Below, in pieces: positions 47,357 through 59,699 of a DNA stretch of 64,000 nt. Location: the NCBI GenBank assembly GCA_032207245.1, contig CM063502.1, forward strand, positions 132,330,418-132,394,417, read 5' to 3'. A program made the position numbers and the translations under genes. The stretch is from Pardosa pseudoannulata. Taxonomy: Eukaryota > Arthropoda > Arachnida > Araneae > Lycosidae. The notes beneath the pieces are model-generated. The model was not told where the DNA came from and did no database searches. It saw only the letters and a list, made by a program, of their open reading frames with translations. Within the stretch, counting starts at the first letter, position 1; each line of letters opens with the position of its first letter.

Positions 47357-47525
47357 GAAGCATGAAATTGTGCGAGCAATTCAGTTAGCGGTTTGCACAG
47401 TAAATCTCAGAATCGACAGTTCTTCAAAGTTTATGATATTATTGCAAACGCCATCATAGCGGAGGTCAATACACTATCTGTATGAGGAATCAACGAGATC
47501 TCCATAGAATTGGGTTCAGAGAATT
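47357..47525. repeat. Direct repeat, unit 2 (partner 46815-46985)
   Basis: Second unit about 540 bp downstream of the first. The 370 bp between them hold GC-richer sequence (47150-47340) that is not recognised. This could be a small non-autonomous element with terminal direct repeats, or a local duplication. Confidence 0.85.
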
Positions 47526-49179
47526 TCACCCTTTATACTGACCATTAATATTTTTGCCATATAATTCAGCACCTGAAAGAAAATTTACATGAGTTATACT
47601 TTCTGATACACCATTGTGTTAAAATGTATTATTTCTATCGACATTTTAGTCATTGTAAAAAAATTTTATATGATGGTTCAATGCTAATGTAGCAGCTATG
47701 TAAATATGATTTCATAATTATTATCAAAATGTATTTATATATTTCTTTTGCAGTATTTAATCCTTTATTACTATAAAAGGCGTATATCCTCTCAGAATAA
47801 AAAATGAATTTTACAAATAATGAACTAAATAAGCCTGTTTCTCTAGGAAAGATTGAAAAAATTGCACTTTGTGATTCATGCTTCTTAAAAATATATATTT
47901 TAAACTATTATCAACTTCAAAAAAAGCGTTCTCTTGTTTATTAGCATAGTTAAATTTGGCAAATCCAGTAGTTAAGAGTATAAACTAGTAATACTTTTAG
48001 AAAATAAACATGACAGCACTGAAATCATAAACTAATTCAATATTTTCATTAAAAAACTTAATTTGTTAAATATAAAAATCAATTAATAGATTTTAGTTTA
48101 ACTTATATACTTATTTAGGTATGATTCGGAAATCTGTTTTACGCTGAATATCCTAGGAATTACCTTAAAACTTGCACCTCTCAAATCAATCCAAACACCT
48201 TAGATATTGTAACTGTTTTCTATTTTTTCATCTAAGCAAAACTCTGTTTGTAAAACAAAAATTGTTCAATTATTAATAATATTATAATTTAATTTCAACT
48301 ATGAAAAAAGGATAAACTATAATACAAGATGACAAACAAGGGGTTTAATCATCTGTTCTCACGACTGGATTTTATAAGAAAAATTATTTATTTATTATTA
48401 AGCTATTTACTATTAAAAGTGCGATTTTTTATATAAAAAATTTTATATTAAATTCATATGTTAATATTTCTCTTTATATCAAGAATCAGAATTGTATAAC
48501 AAAATATCATAGTTCATATATGTTTTGCTGTTTTTGATTTACAAAAAATTTAATGTTATACAAAAGTATAAACAGTTCCTATTTAAAATTTATTTTACCC
48601 TTTTTCCCTGAATTCCCTCTGAACTCCTGAATGAAAGGAATCAATTTTATCGTAAATATAAATAACTTGAGATAAATGACATTCCTACATACTTCAAAGA
48701 AGGAAGAGTTTTTGTTTTTGAGTGGGGAAATCGATTACTTCACCTAAATGTGATGAAGCAAAACTACAGGATGAGGGAATGATAAGTTTCGATCCTCCTA
48801 TTTCACATCTTTCTAATATATTACGAAACCCCACAAATGCATATGAACAAGAAACCCAAAGAATGTCTTTCTGGAGTATAAGTTTTCTATAGAATTAAGT
48901 AATGTATATTCTTTTTACAGCATCGGAACTCGCAATACTGTGATTATTTTATAAGCAAAGACTTAAAATGCCTGCTAAAAAAATCTTTCATGCTTAGCTG
49001 CAGTAGGTTTTTTTTTTGTTATTGTTGTTGTTGTTGTTTGTTTACTCATTCATTGTTTATTATATAATCTATTATTACCCGATGAAATAAATGTAACAAA
49101 AATAGTAAGGTATAAAAAAAATATTTCAGCTTTTTTTATACTAGTGCAGTTACAATATGCGTTATTTTGGTTTTCATTA
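47526..49179. other. Non-coding AT-rich interval
   Basis: No gene recognised. A (TTG)n run lies at about 49018-49040. Confidence 0.5.
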
Positions 49180-49605
49180 GAGCATTACAGCCATTTTTGT
49201 TCATGACAGTTAGTTAAAATGGAGCTGATTTTTTAAATTTAATTCAAGAGAGCCACAAATATATATTCAAACAATGATTTCCAACCTGTAAACTGCAGAG
49301 CCAAAGGTAGTGACCTATAGCCTCGGCAGCTGGCCTATCCATAATAACATTAAGATATATTGAAGATTAAACTTGTATCCTTCCTTCTCAATATCAAGTT
49401 TCAGTCCTATAGTATTTCAGCCATATTTTTGTTCATGACAGTTAATTAATATAGGACACATTACCTAAATTCAATTCCAGATAATTCAAATATCTATTCA
49501 AGCAATAGATTAAAACCTGAAGATTACAGAGTCAAATGTAGTGCCCTAGAGCATCGACAAATGGGAGGATCATAACGTTATGAAATGTTAAACTTGTCTC
49601 ATATT
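49180..49605. repeat. Tandem repeat, two diverged units of about 220 bp
   Basis: Units at about 49185-49409 and 49410-49605 share TTTTTGTTCATGACAGTTA, AAATTTAATTC/AAATTCAATTC, AGAGCCAAAGGTAGTG / AGAGTCAAATGTAGTG and TTAAACTTGT. They are roughly 70% identical by eye. No coding potential. Confidence 0.8.
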
Positions 49606-50334
49606 CAACACCTAAATTTCCTATTTTTTAGAAAAATCAAGAAAAATCTTCAGAATATTAGACTTTTTTAAGAAGAAGTTGCTGACAAATCACTCTTAGA
49701 GATTGCTACTAAATTTTTATAACAGATACATTGGTGAAAATAAATGGATCAGTAGAAATTAATTTTAAAAGGGTTTTTGACTCTTTTATAATTTATGTAC
49801 ACTTCATGAATTCCAGCGAATGAGATGTTTATCTTCAAAATGAGTTTAAAGATGTCTATCTTTTTCAAGTCTGTCCTATCTCTTAATATATCAGGAAATT
49901 TCTAAATCATTTATATTTCAAAACAAAAATTGTAACTACAAATAGTTACTGAAACTGACTTAGTATGTGCAGCAAAAAAACATTTTAAAATAACATTTTC
50001 ATGTAAGTCAAAATATTTCTCAGTGATATAGAAGGACGGAATTTTATTGGTTACTCAAAACGAGTGAGCAGTAAGGACCAACTTCGTTTCACTTTGGCTC
50101 TTAGGTGCATTAGTGAATGTAAATTCATATTCACCGTTCATTCGTATTCACCAATTGGAAAACAGTTAGGCTACAGGAAAACTGCTAGCAGGTTTCTTTA
50201 AGGGGAGAACCAATAAGGGACGTTAGCTATAGAATATATGCACCTCCTAAATAGCAGCGAGTAAGTTCTTTACCACAGCTTGCTGTAGTCCACGTATTTG
50301 TGTGTAACTTTTTACAAGTTTGAACAAGAAAATG
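49606..50334. other. Non-coding interval
   Basis: Nothing recognised beyond the partly SINE-like sequence at its end. Confidence 0.5.
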
Positions 50335-50425
50335 GTCAGATCGGTAGGGTTGCCTTTCGATATCAGAATTCATGAACTTAATTCCACCGCTAACAGGATA
50401 TATATAGTACTTCGGAAACAATTTA
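50335..50425 (+). mobile_element. Degraded tRNA-derived SINE head
   Basis: TATCAGAATTCATGAACTTAATTCC and the following ACCGCTAACAGGATATATATA (broken here into motifs: TATCAGAATTCATGAA; CGCTAACAGGATAT) parallel the 5470-5530 sequence. The B box has decayed from GTTCGAATCC to ACTTAATTCC. Confidence 0.4.
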
Positions 50426-51249
50426 CTATGTCGAATACAATCCGGTTTATTTAATTATCGAGCAAAAATTTGGAATTCTGCTATATATGTGTGTGTTTGA
50501 GTGTTTGTGTGTGTATGCAGGGGAACCTCAATCCATCATTTTTTCAAGGGATAAAAGTTTTACAAAGATTGCAGGATATGAAGGATACAGAAAATAGATG
50601 TAGATAATTGATAAAATATGTGAATGTATATAAACATTTACAACACTAATTGGAAGTGCTTGATGTTTTTAAAATATGATTTACATTTAGAAATATACTT
50701 AAAATTTTAAAAATATTTTTTATTGATACCCGTTTTGTACAAGTGCTGCAAATGAGCGTTCTATAGTATCTACCTCTGCTAAATACACTATCACTATCAC
50801 TACGCAAATATATAAAAGGTTGTAACTTTGACAAATCTTTCAGAGTGAGTTCTAGAAAAGCTCAGTACTCATTCCGTCTTTTTTTCCTTCCTCCTCCCTA
50901 TTTTCACATTATCTTGCATCTGGTCTGTTCCTCTACTTTTGTTACTCCACAAGTCATCGCTAATTCAACTCTCTGATGATCTAGAAATGCCCTTGATGAC
51001 TTAAAAATCCCTTTTCCGTCCACAGTACTTTAAAGCATTTTATTAACACAAAAACTTATTATCCCAGTTCTCCTGCGTTCAACAATAAACAATAATTCTG
51101 GGTAGCTAAAGTGACGGGACCAAATTTTTAGACGTTATATGCCAGAAAATAAAAAATACAGGAACAATGAATACGGAACGATTCACAGGAATAAATTTGA
51201 GATCAAATGAATCCACCAATGAATCATAAATTTGACCCATTTACCTCTC
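50426..51249. other. Non-coding interval
   Basis: A short TGTG-rich stretch lies near 50490-50515 and a pyrimidine-rich tract near 50878-50912. No gene recognised. Confidence 0.5.
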
Positions 51250-52084
51250 AACTCAAGATTAATCCATGTAATATAAATACTAGAATTTTTAAAACAAACT
51301 TCAAATCAAGTGAAATCTATAAGAGTATCGAAACTATATATGCCGAATGATAATATCTGAAGAAATTTGATAAAATATATTATTGTTTAAAACAGATTTG
51401 TTTCAGATATTGGTTTCTAATCCATGTTTCGCGGGGAATATAAATCAATAAATAAAAGTATATATTAATACTTTAACGCCTTTAACTTCCTGGAAAATCG
51501 TTATTCAGATAAAAATAAATTTAAATCCTTTGATTTTGTTTTTTAGAAAGTACATTGAAAATGATTGCGTTTAATTATTGCAGCTGGAATTTATTTATCA
51601 ATATAACGAAGCCAATGCTATATTATTCATAACTTTATTAGCTTTGAAATAGTTTAAAACGCTAAACTAAAAAAGTTGATTAAAAAGCATTTCTCCTATG
51701 TGGAATCTTATATCTTTCATAAATTTATTTCATTCTTAGAAGATCCTAAAAATATTTCCAGAATCATAGATAAAAATCTCAAAAACGAGTAATAACTGCC
51801 TTTTTAAGATCCAATTTTCACCAGAAAGTATTTTTTATCTGAAAGATATTCATAGGCATTACTAATGAAATGTTTTATTTAAATCTTTTAAAGTTAATTA
51901 AATTTCGTTGGTAGTTGAAGATAAAAAGAATAATAACTTCTGTATTAGTTAAGTATATAATTTGAATAGTATACTTCAATAAATAAAATAAGAAAAATAA
52001 ATTTAGTAATTAGCAGTTATTTAGGTATTTCAAAGGTATAATATATATAGAAAAGTGCGTGTAGGCTTCTCATATTTATCGCGT
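51250..52084. repeat. Tandem duplication, unit A (about 835 bp)
   Basis: Colinear with 52085-52411 plus 53220 to about 53690. Landmarks: ATATTGGTTTCTAATCCATG / ATATTGATTTCTAATCCAAG, AAATCCTTTGA..., TATAGAAAGTACAT-like, TTCTCCTATGTGGAA / TTCTTCTATGTGGAA and ATTCATAGGCATTACTAA / ATTCATATGCATTACTAA. Roughly 70% identity by eye. No coding potential. Confidence 0.85.
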
Positions 52085-52411
52085 CAATAAAGATTAATAC
52101 CAGTAATAAAAATCATAAAATTTTTAAATCAAGCATCAAGTCTTTTATGATCATTAGAGTATAAAAAGTATATATGACGGATATTAATGTCTGAAGATTT
52201 AAAGACAATGTTAAGATATATCTCACATTGTTTAAACAAGATTTCTTTTAGATATTGATTTCTAATCCAAGTTTCGTGAGGAATATGAATCAGGAACTAA
52301 ACAGATATATTGATCTTACGATGATACTTTGTCGTCTGTAAATTCCCTGAAAATAATAAAACAGGTGAAAAATAAATCTCAATCCTTTGACTCATTTTAT
52401 AGAAAGTACAT
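52085..52411. repeat. Tandem duplication, unit B part 1
   Basis: Matches the first part of unit A up to GAAAGTACAT (52401-52410). Homology then stops at an insertion and resumes at 53220. Confidence 0.85.
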
Positions 52412-52434
52412 ACAGTAAGAAGTTAAATGGGGTA

Positions 52435-52547
<113 letters not shown>

Positions 52548-52551
52548 GTAT

Positions 52552-52943
52552 ATGTAATCGACGGGGAACACTGACGCGAAATTTTATACTTGAAAACTTC
52601 TTTTGAAATTGCCCCTATTATTTTCCTCAGCCCGGGCATTCTGGGCTGCCAAGAGTCCCACTAAACGTCTGTTCGATAGAAATACATCATTCGTCGTAGC
52701 CGAACGTAATCTTTATTTCATCTTCTCAAAATAGCACAAAATCCAGAGGCATCTGAACCGGACGGTGTCAGAACGCTCTTTCTCTCATGCCAACCTTTTG
52801 TGAGAGACGACCAAATACAGTATGTGGTTTAGTGTCGAGGAAAAATGCTGAGGCAGCTGTTAATTGCTCAGAGCGAGTAACCTTTGATTAAAGCCATCTG
52901 CCCTAGTGTGGCGTTTCAGAAGAGTATTATTGCTGATCGTTAC
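52552..52943 (-). mobile_element. Probable solo LTR (minus orientation)
   Basis: A 392-bp GC-richer block whose ends form a short inverted repeat (TGTAATCGA ... TCGTTACA), as LTRs do. On the minus strand AATAAA lies near 52711-52716. Past it, GCCCGGGC and AATAGGGGCAATTT occur in the same order as in 43324-43702. No target-site duplication is visible. Confidence 0.45.
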
Positions 52944-53182
52944 AAATTTTTCCTGGGAGAGTTATAACTTCCTAATTAAAATGCCAGCCATATCATTTTT
53001 TGCTTTGAGAATCAAGGAAAGAATTTCAAGGTTATGCTGAAGGAATGAAAACATCCTCATTTAAATTGCATGGCTGGGAAAATATGATTAATATAGACAG
53101 AAGAAATTAAGATTTAGAATAATGAATGGGGAAAAGGGATAATTTTGGATAGACTTTAGGCCTTAGATATTGATATTATCAC

Positions 53183-53219
<37 letters not shown>

Positions 53220-53222
<3 letters not shown>

Positions 53223-53690
53223 CAGTTGGGAATTTATATATCAATATTTCAGAGTTTATGGTGGCTTATTCTTAATTTTATTAGCTTCAGAGTAGTGCAA
53301 AAAGCTAGAGGGAAAATACTGACGCAAGAACATTTCTTCTATGTGGAACTCTATATATTTCATAAATTTATTCGTTCCTGGGAGATCCTTAAAATATTTT
53401 TAGAATCACTAATAAAATATTCGAAATTCGCAATCATAAACTTTTTAAGATTTTCACTAGAAAGCATTTTTTTTAACCTGAAAGGTATTCATATGCATTA
53501 CTAACTAAATGTTTTATTTAAATTGTTTTAAGCATGTTAGGTTTCCTTGGAAGATAAAAAGGATTGAAACTTTCAAATGACATTTGTTAATAGTAGAGTA
53601 TATAATGCGAAAGGCATATTTCCATTCAAAAATTATAAAAAAATAAATATAGAAGGCAGTAGTAACATAATTAAATACGAAATGCATGAA
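53220..53690. repeat. Tandem duplication, unit B part 2
   Basis: Resumes homology to unit A at TTGCAG.TGG.AATTTAT. It holds a 94-codon frame (53220-53504) that I regard as chance, because the aligned unit A sequence is interrupted by stops. Confidence 0.8.
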
Positions 53691-54562
<872 letters not shown>

Positions 54563-54565
<3 letters not shown>

Positions 54566-55268
54566 GTAAAGTAAAAATGTAGAAAAATGTAGGGGATAAC
54601 TTGGTTTTTTAAAATGTTTGTAAAAGCAAGAGCGATATATCATTCGAAAGAGCATCTGTAGATCAGATTCAGTCAACTATTTTTGGTGTTCGATCAACAC
54701 CTAAAGTGGACTAAAATTTATGCCTCCCCAGTTATACTTTAAAATATTCAATAGAGCATCATAAGCTCAGATTTCATCAATTATTTTGTTTGTTCAACCC
54801 CGGAATCTTTGTAACCGATATTGGGGCACTACCATAGTTATTTAACTGCCGGAAATGGCTAATTCTAATCTAAATATACTCTTGTGAATGACATTCATGT
54901 TTATAAAATCATTTAATGAAAAAAAACCCATAAATTTAGCTTTTTCCTATAGTTTTTCTTTGATATTTTATTTCATTACTTGTTGAAACTTAGAAATATG
55001 CTGATCAAATTTAATTTAACGAGGATCAAGCTAATGGACTATTTCAAAATGTCAGATTTTAATCATGGGAGAAGAGGCTAACTTTATTAAGGTAGATCAT
55101 TATCCTCTGGGAGAGGAGTGAAATGGTAAGGGCCTAATGGGACAAAGGTTAAAAGCATTCGCTCCAATATTGTGTCCTAAATGGTGTACATTATGTAACT
55201 TGGATATTTAGCTGTGAGAGTAGGTTAAAATCCAAAAATAATCTGAAGCCGCTTTGCTCAGCATGTCG
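54563..55268. other. Non-coding interval
   Basis: Nothing recognised. Confidence 0.5.
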
Positions 55269-55320
55269 TTTTATTTATTTAGTGTTACAAAGTCAGCTTT
55301 GTAACTCTAAATAAATAAAA
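55269..55320. repeat. Near-perfect inverted repeat (24-bp arms, 4-nt loop)
   Basis: Left arm 55269-55292 and right arm 55297-55320 pair at 23 of 24 positions around the loop TCAG. The inner part of the arm (GTTACAAAG / CTTTGTAAC) is not low-complexity, so this is not just AT-rich chance. AATAAA-type signals occur on both strands in the outer arms. Confidence 0.9.
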
Positions 55321-57759
55321 TGTAATGAGTTTTCTACGATTTCAACAGTGTAAGAGAAATGTAAGCTTTCTACCCATGGAAACACATACAAGCAAAGGAT
55401 CTTCTAAACTTCATCAGGGTTTGGACATTTATTAACTTTTTACTTACTGGTAATTCGGTAAAATAAAATACCTAATTGGTACTAAGTTTCTACTATAATT
55501 GTTTGTCTTAAATGAAAGGCAAAATACTGAATAGCAATTAATGTAAAATGTAAACACCTTAATATCAGCAAAGTATTCAGTATAAATTAACGAATATAAA
55601 TTAATTAATATAAATAAGTAAATTAAAATTTTATAAAATTATTCATAAAAAATATATAAAAGTGCTAAAATTATAATGTCAGAACATAAAAAATATTACA
55701 TTTATTATAGATATTTTATAGCATTTTATTAAATGTGTATTCGTAAATAATAATTTATCTAACGTTTTATCACTTATAAGTATCTAATTTTAGTTCTTTC
55801 AGATATATGAAGTAGTTTTTGCGAATATATCTCATAAGTCGTTATAGGTCAAAGCTTCCGAAAATTGTTAATGCTACAACGCACATGAATCAACAATGTG
55901 GCATGAAGTATTCCACACTGTCGATTAATGTACTTTAATGTTTTATGAGTTTCAACGTAGATCTATGATGAAAGGTCTACTGTGAAAATTTTAAATCATA
56001 TGGCAACAGGTTTTTGTTACAGTCCATGTAAGTTGAAAAAACAATATTTTCAGTAAAATACATTTAGAGTTTTTAGTTTCCATTCAAGCTATGATATTAA
56101 TACAAAGAATGTATGATTTTACAGAATATTTTAATGGGGGTTGCTTAAAAAATTCAGAAATTTCTAAATGTTTTAAAACTATGAAAAATCGAATTTTTCA
56201 GGGTTTAAAGCTATGCCCTTAAAACACTTTATTAACATCCCTTGTGACCATGCATTTCAATAATGTTATGAGGAACTTCAGAATCTTTCTCCCATTTTGC
56301 ACTGAGAAAATTAATTACAATGAGTATTCCACAGTCAAGAAGATTTGATTTTCAATTGATTGAAGCATTACATACTCAAATAAAAGGCATTACGTAATCG
56401 GCATATTAAGTGCACAAAACAAACTTAAAAAACGATCAAATTATTCTAAAGAAAGCCATAGAGGAAGGTACTCAATGTGAAATTGCAAAACAGCATCCTC
56501 AACTTCGCAGCTGCCAAATTTCGAAATGGTAACTAAAAAATACTCTGTGAATAATATAATTCTTTATCAAAATGGGCAACGTACCATTGTTAGCATACAA
56601 AGTTTGTCAATTGTACAACTTACATACAATGGCTAATATTTCTGTACTAAAATCTATACCTACAGGGAGCACAACTTTCTTTTAGCTTTGAACCATATAA
56701 ATCCTAATTTTTAAAAGAGAGTACATATTAATTAACAATAAAATAGCTCTCATACAGAAAAAGGTTTTTTTAAATATTTTTTCAAACACAGAAATAAAAT
56801 AATTTATAATTATAATAATATAATTATAATATATTAATTATAATATTTTATTATTATTCCTTATTATTTTGGAATATTGCTTGAGAGGCAATTTTTATAC
56901 TAAAATTAATTTCTTTTATAAATTTAATTAAATTTTAAATATATCATTGGAATGGCAGAACAATTTACTGCCTTATAGATAATATATACTTGGGTAGTTG
57001 AAAAATATTTTGTAAATATTGTTCACGGATACAGAGAAATCTTTATAGTTTGAGATGAGAAAAATCGTTAGAGATTTTTTTAAAAAATGAGGGAGAAAAA
57101 ACATTTCTTTCGTGTTCAACAGTCCATTTTATTAAACTCATATTTTACGCACTTATGAAAAGACATTTTTCATGTATTTCTTGAGAGACTAGTAGCGTAT
57201 ATTTTTAGATATTTAAAAATTGATACATTTTTTTATTTCTCCGTAAACAAATATTCCTAAAAAGTATGCTTACCCCTATACCGGTAATAAAAAATGTTAT
57301 GTATATATGAGGAGTTCAGAACCAGAGTAAACCCAGTCTATTTTTACTTTAAAAAATGTTTTCCAGCTTTAAAAATGTAATATTAAATTTGTATGTATAA
57401 TGTTAGAAATTATCCTAGTACTTGAGTATTTTCTTAAATTAGTTTAAATTTTCAGAAATTAATTATGATACAGACACTTCAGAACTTGATTTCTGTAAAA
57501 CATTCTAAATTGACTTCATTCAACTTATTTGTGAAAGCCTCCTTCACTTGACCAAAACTCCGTTAAAGTTTCAAAATCCGATGAATCAGGGAATTATGTA
57601 AATAAAGAGGAAAAATAGACACAGATGTTAAAAATTCACATGGGGTATTATTAAACTCCTTCTCACTACATACAAAAATGTTCAAGAAACGGTCAACAAA
57701 AGGACCATGGAGTTAAAATTGTGAATGCACTACATGAGAATTGTATAAAATGAGATGTA
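55321..57759. other. Non-coding AT-rich interval
   Basis: No gene recognised. An AT-only low-complexity patch lies near 56805-56865. A stretch near 56010-56130 shares short landmarks (GTAAGTTGAAAAAA, then ATTTTACAGA) with about 63690-63775, possibly an old dispersed repeat. Confidence 0.45.
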
Positions 57760-58012
57760 GGGAGAGAGAAAAACTGACAAATGAGCAATTGTGTCATGTT
57801 GGTTTTATCAGAAAAGACATTATTAGTCAAGCTGTACTGTCAGAATAGAGACACGGTTACAGCAGCTTTTACCATAAGAGTTTCTGTGATAAAAATATCA
57901 CGAAGATCGAAGTCGTGAGTTTTTTAGACGATCGATCTCGTAGTTGGAGACCAAGTATAAGTCCCACTGCCGTTCGGACAGTTCAGGAAGAAATGGAGAC
58001 TCTAACTAGATT
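57760..58012 (+). pseudogene. Relic of a DUF4817/mariner-type helix-turn-helix transposase N-terminus
   Basis: Fragments in shifting plus-strand frames follow the order of arthropod DUF4817-type (mariner-like) DNA-binding domains: LTNEQLCHVGF (about 57773-57806), NRDTVTAAF (about 57845-57872), and DDRSRSWRPSISPTAVRTVQ (about 57929-57988), where relatives have the RSGRPS.SPTAV.TVQE motif. A stop and at least one frameshift separate them. The catalytic domain is absent. A minus-oriented SINE begins right after. Confidence 0.55.
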
Positions 58013-58027
58013 TTTTTTATGAATCAA

Positions 58028-58184
58028 TTTGGAGCGTTACAGTATACTTTTTGCTACATGAGTGCTAATGGGACCTACTGACCAGTCCAAATGGCTTCGG
58101 ACATCCATTCCAGCTGTGGGATTGAAACCCATGAAATCTATTACCGAAAAGTAGCGCCCTACCTACTTGGTTATCATTCGGCTC
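58028..58184 (-). mobile_element. tRNA-derived SINE
   Basis: Aligns over its whole length with 12866-13030: tail TTTGGAGCGTTACAGT, middle GAGTGCTAATGGGAC, a degraded B box (GGGTTTCAATCCC in minus sense), and a head ending near CATTCGGCTC. An extra dozen bases lie in the A-box region. Confidence 0.7.
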
Positions 58185-58690
58185 TAAGCATGGGAAAGTA
58201 AACGCTTGTGAAGTTTCAAGTCTCACCACCATTCCACATATAACTGTTTGGAGAATAGCAAGGTATAAGACTATTGTGATATTCAGGGCCATCATGAACT
58301 ATTAACTTTCGATTTTTTGAAGCAGAGAGCACTTGCATTGTTCGAGGTTATTACATTCCAAGAATATTCATAATAGACTCTTTAGCTGGTAGTTTTTCTC
58401 TTTCATTTTATATAGATATTGTATTAACGTGCACTTTAATAGCTTTATTCATTCCCGTAAGACATATCTCGGTCATGGTTTGTTATAAAGAACTTCACCT
58501 TTGCTAAAAATCAACTTTTGTGCTAATTAGAACCTTTGTTAACATGTGAAGTACCATTTGTTGGCTAGAGTTTGTATTTTATTTTTATTAGAGGGGAGAG
58601 GTTAAATAAATCTTTATCTCATTTGAAGTACGCATGCCAATTCTTATGTGAATTATTAAATTTTCAAAAGCTAATAGACATTTGCCTCAC

Positions 58691-58693
<3 letters not shown>
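58185..58693. other. Non-coding interval
   Basis: Nothing recognised. Confidence 0.5.
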
Positions 58694-58740
<47 letters not shown>

Positions 58741-58776
58741 TGTGTGTGTGTGTGTGTGTGCGTGCGTGTGTGTGTG
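58694..58776. repeat. (TA)n(TG)n microsatellite
   Basis: TA run then TG/CG-containing run, immediately left of the Helitron-like element. Confidence 0.97.
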
Positions 58777-58782
58777 CAAAGT

Positions 58783-59233
58783 TCTTCTGTCTGTTTGTAA
58801 TAAAACTCCTCCTAAACGGCTGGACTGATTTTGATGAAATTTTGTATATGTAATTAAGTTGATTCGAGAATGGTTTAGATTCACAATTTGAACCGATAGA
58901 AAATGTTTTTTTATTAAAAAAATCCCGAATTGTTCCCTGCTTAAGATTATTATAATGCCTCTTGAAACCCTCTACTGCCCACATGTCTGTGGTGCAATGG
59001 TCAGCGCAACAGGCGTCAGTGCGAGAAGTCTCAGGATCGTATCCCCGTGGGAATTTTACTTTAATCTAATTGCGTTTGTAATGACTGTACGCTTGGCGAA
59101 GTCACGTTTTTTTTTTAATATTTTTTTCTTTACTTTTCCATTAAAACGGTCCAATTTATAATTTTTTTAAAAACGATTTCCAATTTTTGGATTTACAGCG
59201 TTAAAACAGGACAACGGCTGACGGGTCATCTAG
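58783..59233 (+). mobile_element. Candidate non-autonomous Helitron
   Basis: The 5' part (TCTTCTGTCTGTTTG..., then AACGGCTGGACTGATTTTGA) has the look of arthropod Helitron-type 5' ends. The 3' end is TGACGGGTCATCTAG followed by T, fitting the CTRR|T rule, though the subterminal hairpin is weak. No Rep/helicase coding sequence. Microsatellites abut both ends. It contains a tRNA-like segment at about 58976-59052. Confidence 0.5.
58976..59052 (+). other. tRNA-like segment inside the Helitron candidate
   Basis: GGTGCAATGGTCAGCGCAAC (A-box-like) and CAGGATCGTATCCCC (B-box-like) lie between CCCAC and GTGGG, which could pair as an acceptor stem. Arms do not fold into a proper cloverleaf, so this is not a functional tRNA. 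Confidence 0.4.
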
Positions 59234-59459
<226 letters not shown>

Positions 59460-59664
59460 TACAAGCTTATTAATTAATCCCATTTCATAAAATAAATGCC
59501 CTACAAGCTTTTTTAAAAAACGTAAAATATTTCTATAAATAATTTTCATAAATATTAATTCTAAATTAAACTTATTTCATAGTATATTAATACTGTATAA
59601 TTCTTTTACCTTTTTTATTTTTCACACTTCAATCACTACCAGAAATAGTAGAAATTCACAGAAA

Positions 59665-59690
59665 TGACGTCATCACGTGCCGAACCAATC
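59665..59690. promoter_or_regulatory. CRE + E-box + CCAAT cluster
   Basis: TGACGTCA (59665-59672), CACGTG (59674-59679) and CCAAT within ACCAATCA (59684-59691) are packed into 27 bp. These are full consensus sites for CREB/ATF, bHLH and NF-Y. The following 200 bp are GC-richer than the region. I see no TATA box or coding exon, so a promoter is only a possibility. Confidence 0.35.
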
Positions 59691-59699
59691 ATAAACTAA

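Noticed and set aside
58065..58295. 76-codon minus-strand frame beginning MMALNITIVLYLA
   Set aside because: It looks like a signal peptide at first glance but runs through the SINE. It has no resemblance to a secreted protein family.
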